Shown piece after piece: positions 37,038 through 46,809 of a stretch of 64,000 nt of DNA. How positions within the stretch are numbered: the stretch's first letter is position 1; each line of letters opens with the position of its first letter. The stretch lies in assembly GCF_012971745.1 (NCBI RefSeq), contig NZ_CP048834.1:2356001-2420000 (forward strand), in the 5' to 3' direction. The notes beneath the pieces are model-generated. The model searched no databases and was not told where the DNA came from. It was given only the letters and a program-made list of their open reading frames with translations. This stretch comes from Starkeya sp. ORNL1. GTDB lineage: Bacteria > Pseudomonadota > Alphaproteobacteria > Rhizobiales > Xanthobacteraceae. The translations under genes and the position numbers were made by a program.

Positions 37038-38633
37038 TCAGGCTGCCGCCTTGACGAAATCCGCGCAGCGCTCGCCGATCATGATGCAGTTCGCATTGAG
37101 GTTGCCGCTGACGATGACCGGCATGATCGAGGCGTCCGCCACGAACAGATTCTCCATGCCGCGGACCTTCAGAGTGTCGTCGACCACCGCCATCGGATCG
37201 TGCCCCATCTTGCAGGTGCCGGCGGGGTGATAGATGCCCATGGCGGTCGAGCGGATATAGTCGGTCCACTCGTCGTCGCTCTGCACTTCCTTGCCGGGCT
37301 TGAACTCGCCGACGACGTGGCGCGCCATCACCGGTGCCTCGAACAGGCGCCGCAGCAATCGCCCTCCGATCATCAGGGTCCGGATGTCCCGCTCATCGGC
37401 GAACAGGTTCGGCTGGATGGCGGGCTGGGCCTTCGGATCGCTGGTCGCCAGCCTGACCGTGCCGCGCGACCAGGGGCGATGGACATTGTTCAGCGCGGTG
37501 ACCGCCGGCCGGTCGAACAGGATCGGCCCGTCCTCGGTGAGGTCGTAGCCGGCCGGCGTGAAATGGTACTGCACGTCGCAGCGCGGCATGTCGGGGTTGG
37601 AGCGGGTGAAGCCGAGCACATGGGTGTCGGGCGTGGTGCCCGGCCCGCGCCCGGCGAACAGCCACATGGCGCCATACAGCAGATAGTTGATCGGCGTCTT
37701 CTGCACATTGTAGGTCGGCTGGTCGACCCAGACGATATGGGCGGTGCCGGGATGATCGTGGAAATTCTCGCCGACGCCCGGCAGGTCGTGGACGACGCCG
37801 ATGCCCTTGTCACGCAGATGCGCCTGCGGCCCGACGCCGGATAGCATGAGGATCTGCGGCGAGCCGAAAGCGCCGGCTGACAGGATCACGGCCTTCGCCG
37901 CCGCGGCGCGCACCACCTTGCCGCGCCGCTCATATTCGACGCCTGAGGCCCGCTTGCCCGCGAACAGCACGCGGCGCACATGCGCGCCGGTGACGATATC
38001 GATGTTCGACTGGCGCCGCTTGTTCCAGAGATAGGCCCGCGCCGAATTGCAGCGCCAGCCCTTGCGCTGTGTCGCCTGCACATAGCCGATGCCGCCCTGC
38101 GGCGGCCGGTTCAGATCGTCCGTCGCCGGCAGGCCGACCTCGACGCCGGCGCGCAGGAAGGCCTCGGACAGCGGATGCGAGGTCCGCAGATTCTCCACCG
38201 ACAGCGGGCCGTCGGCGCCGTGATAGGCGCTCGCGCCGTTCTCATTGTCTTCGGCACGCTTGAAGTAGGGCAGCACGCTGGCGAAATCCCAGCCCTTGCA
38301 GCCCATTGCCGCCCAGTCGTCGAAATCCTCCGGCTGGCCGCGCACATAGAGCATGCCGTTGATCGACGAGCTGCCGCCGAGCACCTTGCCGCGCGGCATG
38401 TAGTCCATGCGCCCACCCCGGGTGGGGTCGGCCTGCGCCTTTAAGCGCCAGTCGAATTTCGGATTGGCGATCGCCGTCAGGTAGGTTGCGGCCGGCATCA
38501 GGATCGGCAGGCGGCGGTCCGAGCCGCCCGCCTCCAGCACCAGCACGCGATGCGCACCGCTTTCTGCCAGTCGTCCGGCGACCGCGCTGCCGGCGGACCC
38601 CGCACCAATCACGATGTAGTCGAATTCCATCAA
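37038..38633 (-). CDS. GMC-family FAD oxidoreductase 1 (choline dehydrogenase-like)
   Basis: The 531-aa enzyme oxidises an alcohol to an aldehyde with FAD. It has the N-terminal FAD motif (YIVIGAGSAGSAVAGRL), GMC signature 1 (GKVLGGSSSINGMLYVRG), signature 2 (SAGAFGSPQILMLSGVGP) and the C-terminal catalytic stretch (YHPAGTCKMG ... NANCIMIGERCAD). It is similar in layout to the second GMC at 42339 but clearly divergent. A palindrome GTCTCA-N4-TGAGAC lies 143 bases upstream of its start. Substrate unknown. Confidence 0.93.
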   Translation of the reverse strand: MMEFDYIVIGAGSAGSAVAGRLAESGAHRVLVLEAGGSDRRLPILMPAATYLTAIANPKFDWRLKAQADPTRGGRMDYMPRGKVLGGSSSINGMLYVRGQPEDFDDWAAMGCKGWDFASVLPYFKRAEDNENGASAYHGADGPLSVENLRTSHPLSEAFLRAGVEVGLPATDDLNRPPQGGIGYVQATQRKGWRCNSARAYLWNKRRQSNIDIVTGAHVRRVLFAGKRASGVEYERRGKVVRAAAAKAVILSAGAFGSPQILMLSGVGPQAHLRDKGIGVVHDLPGVGENFHDHPGTAHIVWVDQPTYNVQKTPINYLLYGAMWLFAGRGPGTTPDTHVLGFTRSNPDMPRCDVQYHFTPAGYDLTEDGPILFDRPAVTALNNVHRPWSRGTVRLATSDPKAQPAIQPNLFADERDIRTLMIGGRLLRRLFEAPVMARHVVGEFKPGKEVQSDDEWTDYIRSTAMGIYHPAGTCKMGHDPMAVVDDTLKVRGMENLFVADASIMPVIVSGNLNANCIMIGERCADFVKAAA

Positions 38634-38775
38634 TTGCCACTCGGCTGAAGCCCGGCATTGCCGGTCGCTCGGTACATTTATCGTGCGGAGATTTCAGCAA
38701 GCGCAGTGATGAAGTCAACCAATATTGCCGAACTTCATAGAATTAATTGCGGCTCTCAATAACAACTCGAATGTC

Positions 38776-38823
38776 GTCTCAAGAATGAGACACGATAATC
38801 GCGCCATTGAGAAGCGATTATCG
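38776..38823. promoter_or_regulatory. Paired inverted repeats between MFS and GMC genes
   Basis: GTCTCA-AGAA-TGAGAC (38776-38791) is followed by a perfect 10-bp inverted repeat, CGATAATCGC (38793-38802) with GCGATTATCG (38814-38823). They directly follow the MFS stop on the minus strand. They may terminate the MFS transcript or serve as a regulator site for the GMC gene; no T-run is present. GTCTCA also occurs upstream of the sigma-54 promoters. Confidence 0.5.
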
Positions 38824-38846
38824 GAAATGAAGCGGGTCTCGACTTC

Positions 38847-40028
38847 TCAGCGACTTTTGCCGGGCGCCACCCGCGGACGTGCAAGCCAGGAAAACACGGC
38901 GATGACGGCGAAGGCGGCGGCGAACAGCAGCAGGCTGGTGCGCAGGCCGAAGCTCGCGGCGGAAAAGCCGATCAAGGGCGGGCCGAGCAGGAGCCCGGTA
39001 TAGCCGAGCGTCGACACCGCCGAGACATTGACGCCGGGCGGCGCGCCGGGATCGCGCCCGGCCGCGGCGATCAGTATGGGCACGATGTTCGCCGCTCCAA
39101 TGCCGACCAGCGCGAAGCCGACGAGGCCGGTCTCGACGCGTGGCCACGCCAGCGCGAGGCAGAGGCCGGCCATGCCGATCGCGGCGCCCAGCCACAGCGT
39201 ACGGGCGGCGCCGAGCCGATTCACCACCAGGTCCCCGGTGAGCCGGCCGAGCCCCATGGCCACGGTGAAGGCGGCGAAGGCCATCGGCGCGATGCCGAGA
39301 TCGGTGCCGATCACGCTGACGAAATAGACGCCGGACCAGTCGCCCATGCCACCCTCGACCATGAAGCCGAGCAGCACCAGGGCGCCGATGCCGAACACGC
39401 GCGCGCTCGGCCAACCCTTGGTCGGAACGTCATCGTTCTCGGCCGCCGGCACGGCCGGAAGCGCCATGTGCCGGCGCGACGCCAGCACGATGACGGCGAT
39501 CAGGCCGCAAATCGCCAGCTGGCACAGCGCGGCGTTGGCGCCGAGCGCCATCAACCCGCCGACGAGGCCGGCCGCGGCGAGGCCGCCAATGCTGAACAGG
39601 GCGTGCAGCGAGGACATGATGGTGGCGCCATAGGCGCGCTCGACCACGCTGGCATGGGCGTTCACGGTGACGTCGAGCGAGCCGTAGAAGGCACCCGACA
39701 CGGTGGCAATGGCGCACAGGCCGACGAGATCGGATGCGTGCGGGACGAGGGATTGCGTGACGCAAAAGGCCAGCGCCCCCACCGTGGCGACGAGGGGTGC
39801 GGCGAAGCGGGTCAGCGCGAAGCCGGTCACCGGCATGCCCAGCATCGCCCCGACCGCGAAGGCGAGCAGCGCCGAGCCGAGCTGGCCCTCGCCGAGCCCA
39901 AGGCCGTGCTGGATCGACGGGATCAGCGCGGCCCAGCCGCCGAAGCCGATGCCGGAGGCGAGGAACATGGCCGAGGTCGCCAGCCGCGCATGGACGAGGC
40001 GCCGCCGGAGAGCGGGAACGAGAAGCAT
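38847..40028 (-). CDS. MFS transporter (YbjJ-like)
   Basis: The 393-aa protein has about 12 hydrophobic segments, the usual central hydrophilic loop (residues 205-225, AENDDVPTKGW) and the family stretch GSLDVTVNAHASVVERAYG. Substrate unknown; relatives are poorly characterised drug or sugar exporters. It lies between the GMC gene and the sigma-54 activator. Confidence 0.9.
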   Translation of the reverse strand: MLLVPALRRRLVHARLATSAMFLASGIGFGGWAALIPSIQHGLGLGEGQLGSALLAFAVGAMLGMPVTGFALTRFAAPLVATVGALAFCVTQSLVPHASDLVGLCAIATVSGAFYGSLDVTVNAHASVVERAYGATIMSSLHALFSIGGLAAAGLVGGLMALGANAALCQLAICGLIAVIVLASRRHMALPAVPAAENDDVPTKGWPSARVFGIGALVLLGFMVEGGMGDWSGVYFVSVIGTDLGIAPMAFAAFTVAMGLGRLTGDLVVNRLGAARTLWLGAAIGMAGLCLALAWPRVETGLVGFALVGIGAANIVPILIAAAGRDPGAPPGVNVSAVSTLGYTGLLLGPPLIGFSAASFGLRTSLLLFAAAFAVIAVFSWLARPRVAPGKSR

Positions 40029-40332
40029 GAAAGGTCTTTCAGGCAGGCTTGGCTTTCAGGCGATTTGAAACGGGCCTCGCGGCGCGGGCCGGCTGCATCG
40101 CAAGAAGCCTGCCATCACGTTCGGAGCGGGCTAATATTCGTCCTTGACGCTGCCGCCCCGTGTCCGCACAATGTTTAAGCTTGTACTAATCTTGGGCAAT
40201 GCATCCCGCGAACAGTACGCCGGACAATTGTTCCGGCCGGCACGCGTTCCGAGGCCCGCAAGGCGCCTTCGGCCCGAAGACTGGACAAGCGCTCCAGACA
40301 GATGCGCGTTTCCGACATGGATGGGGTCCCGG
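40029..40332 (+). promoter_or_regulatory. Promoter region of the sigma-54 activator
   Basis: In this 304-bp divergent spacer a possible sigma-70 promoter reads TTGACG (40144-40149), a 17-base spacer and CACAAT (40167-40172), about 160 bases before the activator start. A near-palindrome (GGACAATTGTTCC, from about 40217) lies downstream. No gene is seen. Confidence 0.4.
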
Positions 40333-42300
40333 ATGAATCTGCAGCGTGAACACCTCGCCCGCATCTTCTCGACCGTCGAAAATCCGCGTCCCGTCTCGTC
40401 CTATGCGATGGTCGACGGCAATGAGTGGCGGCCGTTCGCGGCGTCCTGGACGCGCTGCATCCACAGCCACGGCCTCGACCCCGCCAAGAGCGCGCCGCTG
40501 ACCGCGCTCGGCCCGACCGAGCTGCACGAGCACCGGCAGTCCTATGAGGAGTGGCTGCGGATCGCCGGCGACGAGCTCGACCATCTGTTCGCGGCGGTGC
40601 GGGTCATCGGCTTCTCGGTGAGCTTCGCCAGTCCCGAGGGCGTGATCCTCGCGGAGCGCTCGGACTACAGCAAGGACCATTATTGCGAGGCCGACCGGCC
40701 CGGTACGGTGTGGAGCGAGAATATCGTCGGCACCAATGGCGTTGGCACCGCGCTTGCCGAGATGCGCTCGACCGCGGTCTATCTCGGCGATCATTTCTAT
40801 GCGGACTTCGCCAACTATTGCTGCGTCGCGACGCCGGTGTTCGGGCCCGAGGCGGAACTGATGGGTGCGATCAACCTCTCCGTCTGCAATCCGCTGATGC
40901 AGGAGGAGACACACCGGCTGGTCTATGGCATTGCCCAGCGCAGCGCCGAGCGGCTGGACGAGCGCGCCTTCCGCGAGCGATTCCGCGCCCACAGCGTCGT
41001 CCGGCTGACCCCGCGCGCCGGCCGTGCCGCGCTGATCGCGCTCGACGTCGACCAGCAGATCGTCGGCGCCGACCGCGCCGCGCGCGGTTTGCTCGGCATG
41101 GCGGAGAGCACGCCGGGCGGTTCGGTCTGGAGCTATTTCGAGCGCGACCGTCGCCTCGTCGAGAATGGCACCACGCCCGCCTCCTTCGAGCTGCGCGGCC
41201 TCCGGGCGGGACTGCGCGTGACCGCCTCGCTCACCCCGCCGCTCGACCGCGCCATCGCGGCGCGCCCCGTGGCGAAGGCCGGCCATAGCCTGGACGATCG
41301 CGATTCGGCGCGCCCCCGCCTGCCGGCACCGGCGGCCGCCGCTGCCATCCCCGATCTCGACGCCTGCGCCGGCAGCGATCCGCGCATGCTGAACAATGCG
41401 CGGCTGCTCCGCCGCGTCATCGGCTCGCGCCTGCCCATCCTTCTGCTGGGCGAGACCGGCGTCGGCAAGGACACGCTCGCGCGCGCCATCCATCTGGAGA
41501 GCGAGCGCGCCGGCAAGCCGTTCGTCGCCTTCAACTGCGCTGCGGTCCCGGAGACGCTCATCGACAGCGAGCTGTTCGGCTATGGCAGCGGCGCCTTCAC
41601 CGGCGCGCGCCGGGAGGGCAATGCCGGCCGCCTCGCCGAGGCCGATGGCGGCGTGCTGTTCCTCGATGAGATCGGCGACATGCCCTATGCGCTGCAGACC
41701 CGCCTGCTGCGGGTGCTGGAGACCGGCGAGGTGATGCCGCTCGGCGCCGGGAAGATGCGGCGCGTCGACATCCAGGTGATCGCCGCGACCAACCAGGACC
41801 TCGAGAAGCGCATCGCGGCGCGCACCTTCCGCCAGGATCTCTATTATCGCCTCGCCGGCGCGGTCATCCATGTGCCGAGCCTGCGCGAGCGGACTGACCT
41901 CGACGGGCTGATCGACCGCCTGCTCGCGCATGCCGCGGAGGGGCGCGACATCCGCCTCGATCCGGCGGCGCGGAGCGTGCTGCGCTCGCATCGCTGGCCG
42001 GGCAATGTGCGCGAACTGAAGCACGTGCTGTTCCGTGCCGTGCAGATCGCGAATGGCGGCGTCATCCGCCCCGCCGACCTGATGATGGGCCATGAGGGCG
42101 CGATGGCCGTCGACGACGCGCTCGATGAGCCGGCCGAGACCGGCGGCGCGGCGAAGGCCGCCGTCGCTGCTGCCGAGCGCGGCGCCATCGCCGAGGCGAT
42201 GGAGCGTGCCGGCGGCAATGTCGAGGCCTGCGCCCGCCTGCTCGGCATGAGCCGGGCGACGCTCTACCGCAAGATCCGCCGCCACGGGCTGGAGTTCTGA
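40333..42300 (+). CDS. Sigma-54-dependent transcriptional activator (AcoR-type)
   Basis: The 655-aa protein has an N-terminal GAF sensor (about residues 60-200, NIVGTNGVGTALAE and YCCVATPVF as in AcoR) and an AAA+ domain (about 350-590). That domain holds Walker A GETGVGKD (373-380), the sigma-54 contact loop GAFTGA (420-425) and Walker B (GGVLFLDEIGD). A C-terminal Fis-type helix (AMERAGGNVEACARLLGMSRATLYRKIRR in part) completes it. An alternative start at 40321 would add four residues. It is the likely activator of the three sigma-54 promoters at 49.5-51.1 kb and borders the GMC end of their operon. Confidence 0.94.
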   Translation: MNLQREHLARIFSTVENPRPVSSYAMVDGNEWRPFAASWTRCIHSHGLDPAKSAPLTALGPTELHEHRQSYEEWLRIAGDELDHLFAAVRVIGFSVSFASPEGVILAERSDYSKDHYCEADRPGTVWSENIVGTNGVGTALAEMRSTAVYLGDHFYADFANYCCVATPVFGPEAELMGAINLSVCNPLMQEETHRLVYGIAQRSAERLDERAFRERFRAHSVVRLTPRAGRAALIALDVDQQIVGADRAARGLLGMAESTPGGSVWSYFERDRRLVENGTTPASFELRGLRAGLRVTASLTPPLDRAIAARPVAKAGHSLDDRDSARPRLPAPAAAAAIPDLDACAGSDPRMLNNARLLRRVIGSRLPILLLGETGVGKDTLARAIHLESERAGKPFVAFNCAAVPETLIDSELFGYGSGAFTGARREGNAGRLAEADGGVLFLDEIGDMPYALQTRLLRVLETGEVMPLGAGKMRRVDIQVIAATNQDLEKRIAARTFRQDLYYRLAGAVIHVPSLRERTDLDGLIDRLLAHAAEGRDIRLDPAARSVLRSHRWPGNVRELKHVLFRAVQIANGGVIRPADLMMGHEGAMAVDDALDEPAETGGAAKAAVAAAERGAIAEAMERAGGNVEACARLLGMSRATLYRKIRRHGLEF

Positions 42301-42338
42301 GCCGCCGGCGTCGAGCCCGCAGGGTCCGACGCCGCCGA

Positions 42339-43940
42339 CTACGCCGCCTCCTGTGCCGCCCGGTTGCCGCGGATGAAATCGGCGACGCGCTCGCCGATCA
42401 TGATGGCGGGGGCATTGGTGTTGCCGGAGATCAGGTTCGGCATGATCGAGGTGTCGGCAACGCGCAGCCCGTCAATGCCGTGGACCCGCAATTGCGGATC
42501 GACCACCGCCATGTCGTCCGTCCCCATCCGGCAGGCGCCGCACGGATGGATGGCGCCCTGGGCTTCCTTGCGCACGAAGGCCTCATAGTCGGCCCTGGTG
42601 CTCAGCGGCCGGCCCGGCAGATGCTCGCGGGCGATGAAGGCCTTTATCGCCGGCTTCGCCATGATCTCCTGCGCGACCTTCACCCCTTCGATCAGGCAGT
42701 CCATGTCATAGGGCTCGGCGAGATAGTTCGGGTCGATCACCGGCTGGTCGGCCGGATCGGCGCTGCGCAGCGTGATGGTGCCGCGCGAGCGCGGCCGGGT
42801 CTGGCAGATATTGAGGGTGCAGCCATTGCCGCCCGGCACGTCGCCGACGCCGGCTTCGACGCCGGCACCGGGCAGGAAATGATATTGCAGGTCCGGCAGC
42901 GGGTCGCTCTTGTGGCCCCACCAGAACAGCCCGCCCTCGCAGACATTCGACGTCACCGGGCCTGTGCGGAACAGCGCATACTCAAGCCCGGCCCAGAGCT
43001 GCCAGTGCAGCTTCTTGTACTTGTCGTAGCTGTCGGCTCCTTTCAGCTGATAGATCATATACATGTCCATATGATCCTGCAGGTTCCGGCCGACGCCCTT
43101 GAGGTCGTGGGCGACGGGCACGCCGACGCTGCGCAGATGCTCGGCCGGCCCGATGCCGGAAAGCAGCAGCAGGCGCGGCGAGCCGATGGCGCCGGAGCAC
43201 AGGATCACCTCGCGCTCGGCGCGCAGCACCACCTTGCGGCCGCCCTCGACATATTCGACGCCGACGGCGCGCCCCTTCTCGATGACGATGCGCGTCACCT
43301 GCTGGCTGGTCTTGACGGTGAGGTTGCGGCGCTTCTCGGCCGGGTGCAGATAGGCGACCGCGGCACTGCTGCGCCGCCCATCGCGGGTGGTGAGCTGATA
43401 GAGGCCGCAGCCGGCCTGGCTGCCGGAATTGAAATCCGGATTGAACGGCAGGCCGGCCTCCTGGCAGGCCTTCAGCCACGCCTTGGTCAGCGGATGGGTG
43501 TAGCGCTGGTCGGAGACGCCGAGCGGGCCGCCGGTGCCGTGCGCCTCGTTGGAGAAGCGCTCATTATCCTCGGCGCGCTTGAAGAAGGGCAGCACCTCGC
43601 GATAGGACCAGCCATCGGCGCCGGCCGCGACCCAGCCGTCATAGTCCTGCGGGCAGCCGCGAATATAGACCATGGCGTTGACCGACGAGCCGCCGCCCAG
43701 CACCCGGCCCTGCACCATGGTCGGCGTGATGTTGCCCTGCTGCTTGACCGGGGCGAGCGTGTAGCGCGAGAGCAGATTGCCCTTGGCGGTCTTGTAGTAC
43801 GTCACCGGCATATGGATGTACGGGTTCCAGTCCCTCGGACCCTGCTCGATGAGCACGACGGAAACGCCGGGATCCTCGCTCAGCCGGGACGCCGTCACGC
43901 ATCCGGCCGAGCCGCCGCCCACCACGATGTAATCGACCAC
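42339..43940 (-). CDS. GMC-family FAD oxidoreductase 2
   Basis: The 533-aa enzyme starts at GTG 43940, with GGAGGAAG upstream and the FAD motif YIVVGGGSAGCVTASRL immediately following. GMC signatures (GRVLGGGSSVNAMVYIRG; SGAIGSPRLLLLSGIGP) and the C-terminal GACRMG...NAPAIMIGER are intact. It is the last gene of the FAD oxidase-ABC operon, 28 bases after the ATPase. It probably oxidises an alcohol group of the imported compound. Confidence 0.92.
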   Translation of the reverse strand: MVDYIVVGGGSAGCVTASRLSEDPGVSVVLIEQGPRDWNPYIHMPVTYYKTAKGNLLSRYTLAPVKQQGNITPTMVQGRVLGGGSSVNAMVYIRGCPQDYDGWVAAGADGWSYREVLPFFKRAEDNERFSNEAHGTGGPLGVSDQRYTHPLTKAWLKACQEAGLPFNPDFNSGSQAGCGLYQLTTRDGRRSSAAVAYLHPAEKRRNLTVKTSQQVTRIVIEKGRAVGVEYVEGGRKVVLRAEREVILCSGAIGSPRLLLLSGIGPAEHLRSVGVPVAHDLKGVGRNLQDHMDMYMIYQLKGADSYDKYKKLHWQLWAGLEYALFRTGPVTSNVCEGGLFWWGHKSDPLPDLQYHFLPGAGVEAGVGDVPGGNGCTLNICQTRPRSRGTITLRSADPADQPVIDPNYLAEPYDMDCLIEGVKVAQEIMAKPAIKAFIAREHLPGRPLSTRADYEAFVRKEAQGAIHPCGACRMGTDDMAVVDPQLRVHGIDGLRVADTSIMPNLISGNTNAPAIMIGERVADFIRGNRAAQEAA

Positions 43941-43968
43941 GCAACTTCCTCCGTCGGTGAATAGCGGT

Positions 43969-45051
43969 TCAGTGGGTGAGGAGCACCACGGCATCCTCGC
44001 TCCAGTCGAGCTGGACCTCGGCGCCGGGCTGGATGCGCACGCCCGAGACCGGCCGGGTTTCCTGGCACTTGATGGCGCGGTCGCCGGCGCCGCGCACCTC
44101 ATAGACCACGCGGCTGCCGATGAAGACGACGTTCTCCAGCGTGCCGCGCAGCGAATTGACGTTGCCCGGCAAAGTCCCGCCATCGACCTTGCTCAGCGTG
44201 ATCGCCTCGGGGCGGATCGACAGCGACACCGGCGCGCCGGGGGCAACGCCGTTCATCGCGGCGGCGGCGATGCCGCAGCCGATATCGACGGTGGTGGCGC
44301 CGCCCTCGGTGGCGGCGACCTTGCCGTCGAAGATGTTGGTGTCGCCGAAGAAGCGGGCGCAGAACAGCGTCTTCGGCGCGGCGTACATCTCCTCCGGCGT
44401 GCCGATCTGCTCGATGGTGCCGCGGTTCATCAGCACGATGCGGTCGGACAGGATCATCGCCTCGTCCTGGTCGTGCGTGACATAGATGAAGGTGGTCTTG
44501 GTCTCGGTGTGGATGCGCTTCAATTCGCCCAGCATGTGGTGGCGGATCTTCAGGTCGAGCGCGGCCAGCGGCTCGTCCAGCAGCAGCACCGCGGGGCGAT
44601 TGACGAGGGCGCGGGCGAGCGCCACGCGCTGCGCCTGGCCGCCCGACAGTTCATGGATCCAGCGGCTGCCGAAATCGCCGAGTTGCACCAGCTTCAGCAT
44701 GTCGGTGACGGAATCCTTGATCTCGGCTTCCGGATAGTCCTTCAGGCGCAGGCCGAAGGCGATGTTGTCGAACACGTCGAGATGCGGGAACAGCGCATAG
44801 CGCTGGAACACCATGTTGACCGGCCGCTTCTCCGGCGGCGTCGCGGTGATGCTGCGCCCACTGAGCACCACTTCGCCCCGGCTCGGCCGCTCGAAGCCGG
44901 CGACGATGCGCATCAGCGTGGTCTTGCCGCAGCCGGACGGGCCGAGCAGCGTCAGTATCTCGCCATCCGCGACATCGAGATTGATGCCGTCGAGCGCGAC
45001 ATAGCTGCCGAACGACTTGGTGATGCCCTGCAATTCGATGATGTTCGGCAT
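43969..45051 (-). CDS. ABC transporter ATPase, polyamine type (PotA-like)
   Basis: The 360-aa protein has Walker A GPSGCGKT (37-44), the Q-loop stretch FQRYALFPH, signature LSGGQAQR, Walker B VLLLDEPLAALD and a TOBE domain at the C-terminus. It powers the importer formed with the two permeases and the binding protein on the same strand. Polyamine/opine-type importers of this class carry charged amines and related compounds. Confidence 0.94.
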   Translation of the reverse strand: MPNIIELQGITKSFGSYVALDGINLDVADGEILTLLGPSGCGKTTLMRIVAGFERPSRGEVVLSGRSITATPPEKRPVNMVFQRYALFPHLDVFDNIAFGLRLKDYPEAEIKDSVTDMLKLVQLGDFGSRWIHELSGGQAQRVALARALVNRPAVLLLDEPLAALDLKIRHHMLGELKRIHTETKTTFIYVTHDQDEAMILSDRIVLMNRGTIEQIGTPEEMYAAPKTLFCARFFGDTNIFDGKVAATEGGATTVDIGCGIAAAAMNGVAPGAPVSLSIRPEAITLSKVDGGTLPGNVNSLRGTLENVVFIGSRVVYEVRGAGDRAIKCQETRPVSGVRIQPGAEVQLDWSEDAVVLLTH

Positions 45052-45055
45052 GCTG

Positions 45056-45850
45056 TCATGCTCCCGTGTCTAGGGCACGCACGGCCAGGGCACGGCGGCG
45101 CTGATACCAGAAGAAGAACCCGCCGATCAGGATCAGCCCGATCGACAGAGCGAGGGCGAGCACCGAGACCGCGTTGATGTCCGGGCTGACGGCGCGGCGC
45201 ATCATCGACCAGATGAGCAGCGGCAGAGTGGATTCATTGCCGCTGACGAAGACGGTGATGATGAACTCGTCGAACGACAGTGCGAAGGACAGGATCGCCG
45301 CCCCGGCGATGGTCGGCGCGATGATCGGCAGCGTCACCAGCCGGAACGTCTGCAGCGGGCCGGCGCCGAGATCGCGGGCGGCCTCCTCGAGCGACAGGTC
45401 GAAATATTCGACCCGCGAGCGCATCGCCTCGATAAAGAAGGGCAGCGTGAACAGCACATGCGCGATCACCACGGTGATGAGCGAGCGCGGCAGCCCGATC
45501 TGCGCGAACAGGATCACCAGCGATATGCCGAGGAACAGGCCGGGCAGGCCGATCGGCGCGAAGCTGAGCAGGCCGAAGCCGGTCTTCACCCGCCCCTTCA
45601 GCCGCGCCAGTGCCAGGGCGGCGAGCGAGCCGAGCACGGTGGTGATGAATGCCGTGGCGCAGCCGACGATCAGGCTGTTGCCGAGCGCGGTGAGGAAGGT
45701 GTGGTCGGCGAAGATCTTCTCGTACCAGCGCAGGCTGAAGCCCTCGAACGGGAAGGTCAGCGCCGGCGAGCTGTGGAAGCTGAACAGCGTGATGATCGCG
45801 ACCGGCGCGTAGAGGAAGAAGACATAGATCCCGACATAGAATCTCAGCAT
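45056..45850 (-). CDS. ABC transporter permease (PotC-like)
   Basis: The 264-aa inner-membrane protein has six hydrophobic segments and the binding-protein-dependent permease EAA motif (SLEEAARDLGAGPLQTFRLVTLPIIAP). It ends four bases before the ATPase gene and follows the PotB-like permease by 36 bases. Confidence 0.94.
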   Translation of the reverse strand: MLRFYVGIYVFFLYAPVAIITLFSFHSSPALTFPFEGFSLRWYEKIFADHTFLTALGNSLIVGCATAFITTVLGSLAALALARLKGRVKTGFGLLSFAPIGLPGLFLGISLVILFAQIGLPRSLITVVIAHVLFTLPFFIEAMRSRVEYFDLSLEEAARDLGAGPLQTFRLVTLPIIAPTIAGAAILSFALSFDEFIITVFVSGNESTLPLLIWSMMRRAVSPDINAVSVLALALSIGLILIGGFFFWYQRRRALAVRALDTGA

Positions 45851-45886
45851 GCCGGTACCGCCTTGACAGGGCTGTAAACGTGCGCG

Positions 45887-46765
45887 CTACGCATGGAACC
45901 TGCGCCCCGGCGCCATCTTGAAGATGTTGAGGGTCTGCACGAACAGGAAATACACGAACAGGAAGGTCAGCAGCAGGATGAACGCCATCGCCGCGCCGAG
46001 CGGCCAGTTTCCGGAGCTGCGGAACTGGTTCGAGATGACGAGACCGGTGGTGATGCCGTCGCGCCCGCCGAGCAGTTGCGGCGTGACGAAGTCGCCGGCC
46101 GCCAGCACGAAGGTGAACATGAAGGAGCCGACCACGCCCTTATAGGCCATCGGCATGATCACCTTGCGGAATACATCGCGCGAGGAGGCGCCGAGGTCAC
46201 GTGCGGCCTCGAGATATTCCGGCTTCACGTCGCGCAGCGCCGAGACCAGCAGCAGCAGCGTGAAGGGCAGCATGATGTGGACGAGGGTGAGGATGGTTGC
46301 GAACGGGCTGAACAGCAGCAGTTCGATCGGCTGCGAGATCACCCCGAGCTGCATCAAGGTGGTATTGATCAGCCCGTTGGAGCCGAGGATGACCCGCCAC
46401 GCATAGATGCGCACCAGATAGCTCGAGAACCACGACACCATGACGATGTAGAACAGCATGTTCCCGCGGGCGCGATAGACGATGTAGTAAGCGACCGGGA
46501 AGCTCAGCACGACCGAGAGGGTCGCCGTCCAGAAGCCGTTCTTCATTCCGCTCAGCGTGATGAGATAGAAGCCGGAGGACGACAGCGCGCGCCAGTAATT
46601 GTCGAAGGTGAAGGCGGGGATCAGCGCGAAGGATTTGGCGATCCAGAAGCTGTAGACGAACAACAGGCCAGTCGGCACCACGAAGAACACGAACAGGAAG
46701 GCGAGCGGCGGGGCGGCAAGCACCCCGCCGGCGATCTGGCGCCGATCCACATCCTTGAAAGCCAT
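45887..46765 (-). CDS. ABC transporter permease (PotB-like)
   Basis: The 292-aa permease has six spans and the EAA motif (PEYLEAARDLGASSRDVFRKVIMPM). The ATG at 46765 (MAFKDVD) is chosen; a GTG at 46780 (VALKEMAFKD) is a plausible alternative five codons upstream. It follows the binding-protein gene by 44 bases. Confidence 0.92.
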   Translation of the reverse strand: MAFKDVDRRQIAGGVLAAPPLAFLFVFFVVPTGLLFVYSFWIAKSFALIPAFTFDNYWRALSSSGFYLITLSGMKNGFWTATLSVVLSFPVAYYIVYRARGNMLFYIVMVSWFSSYLVRIYAWRVILGSNGLINTTLMQLGVISQPIELLLFSPFATILTLVHIMLPFTLLLLVSALRDVKPEYLEAARDLGASSRDVFRKVIMPMAYKGVVGSFMFTFVLAAGDFVTPQLLGGRDGITTGLVISNQFRSSGNWPLGAAMAFILLLTFLFVYFLFVQTLNIFKMAPGRRFHA

Positions 46766-46809
46766 CTCTTTCAACGCCACCTTTCGCGCTTCCACTTCTT
46801 CTGCGGAAC

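Noticed and set aside
40186..42285. 699-codon frame opposite the sigma-54 activator
   Set aside because: It is an antisense shadow of a gene with unmistakable GAF, AAA+ and Fis domains; composition is non-protein-like.
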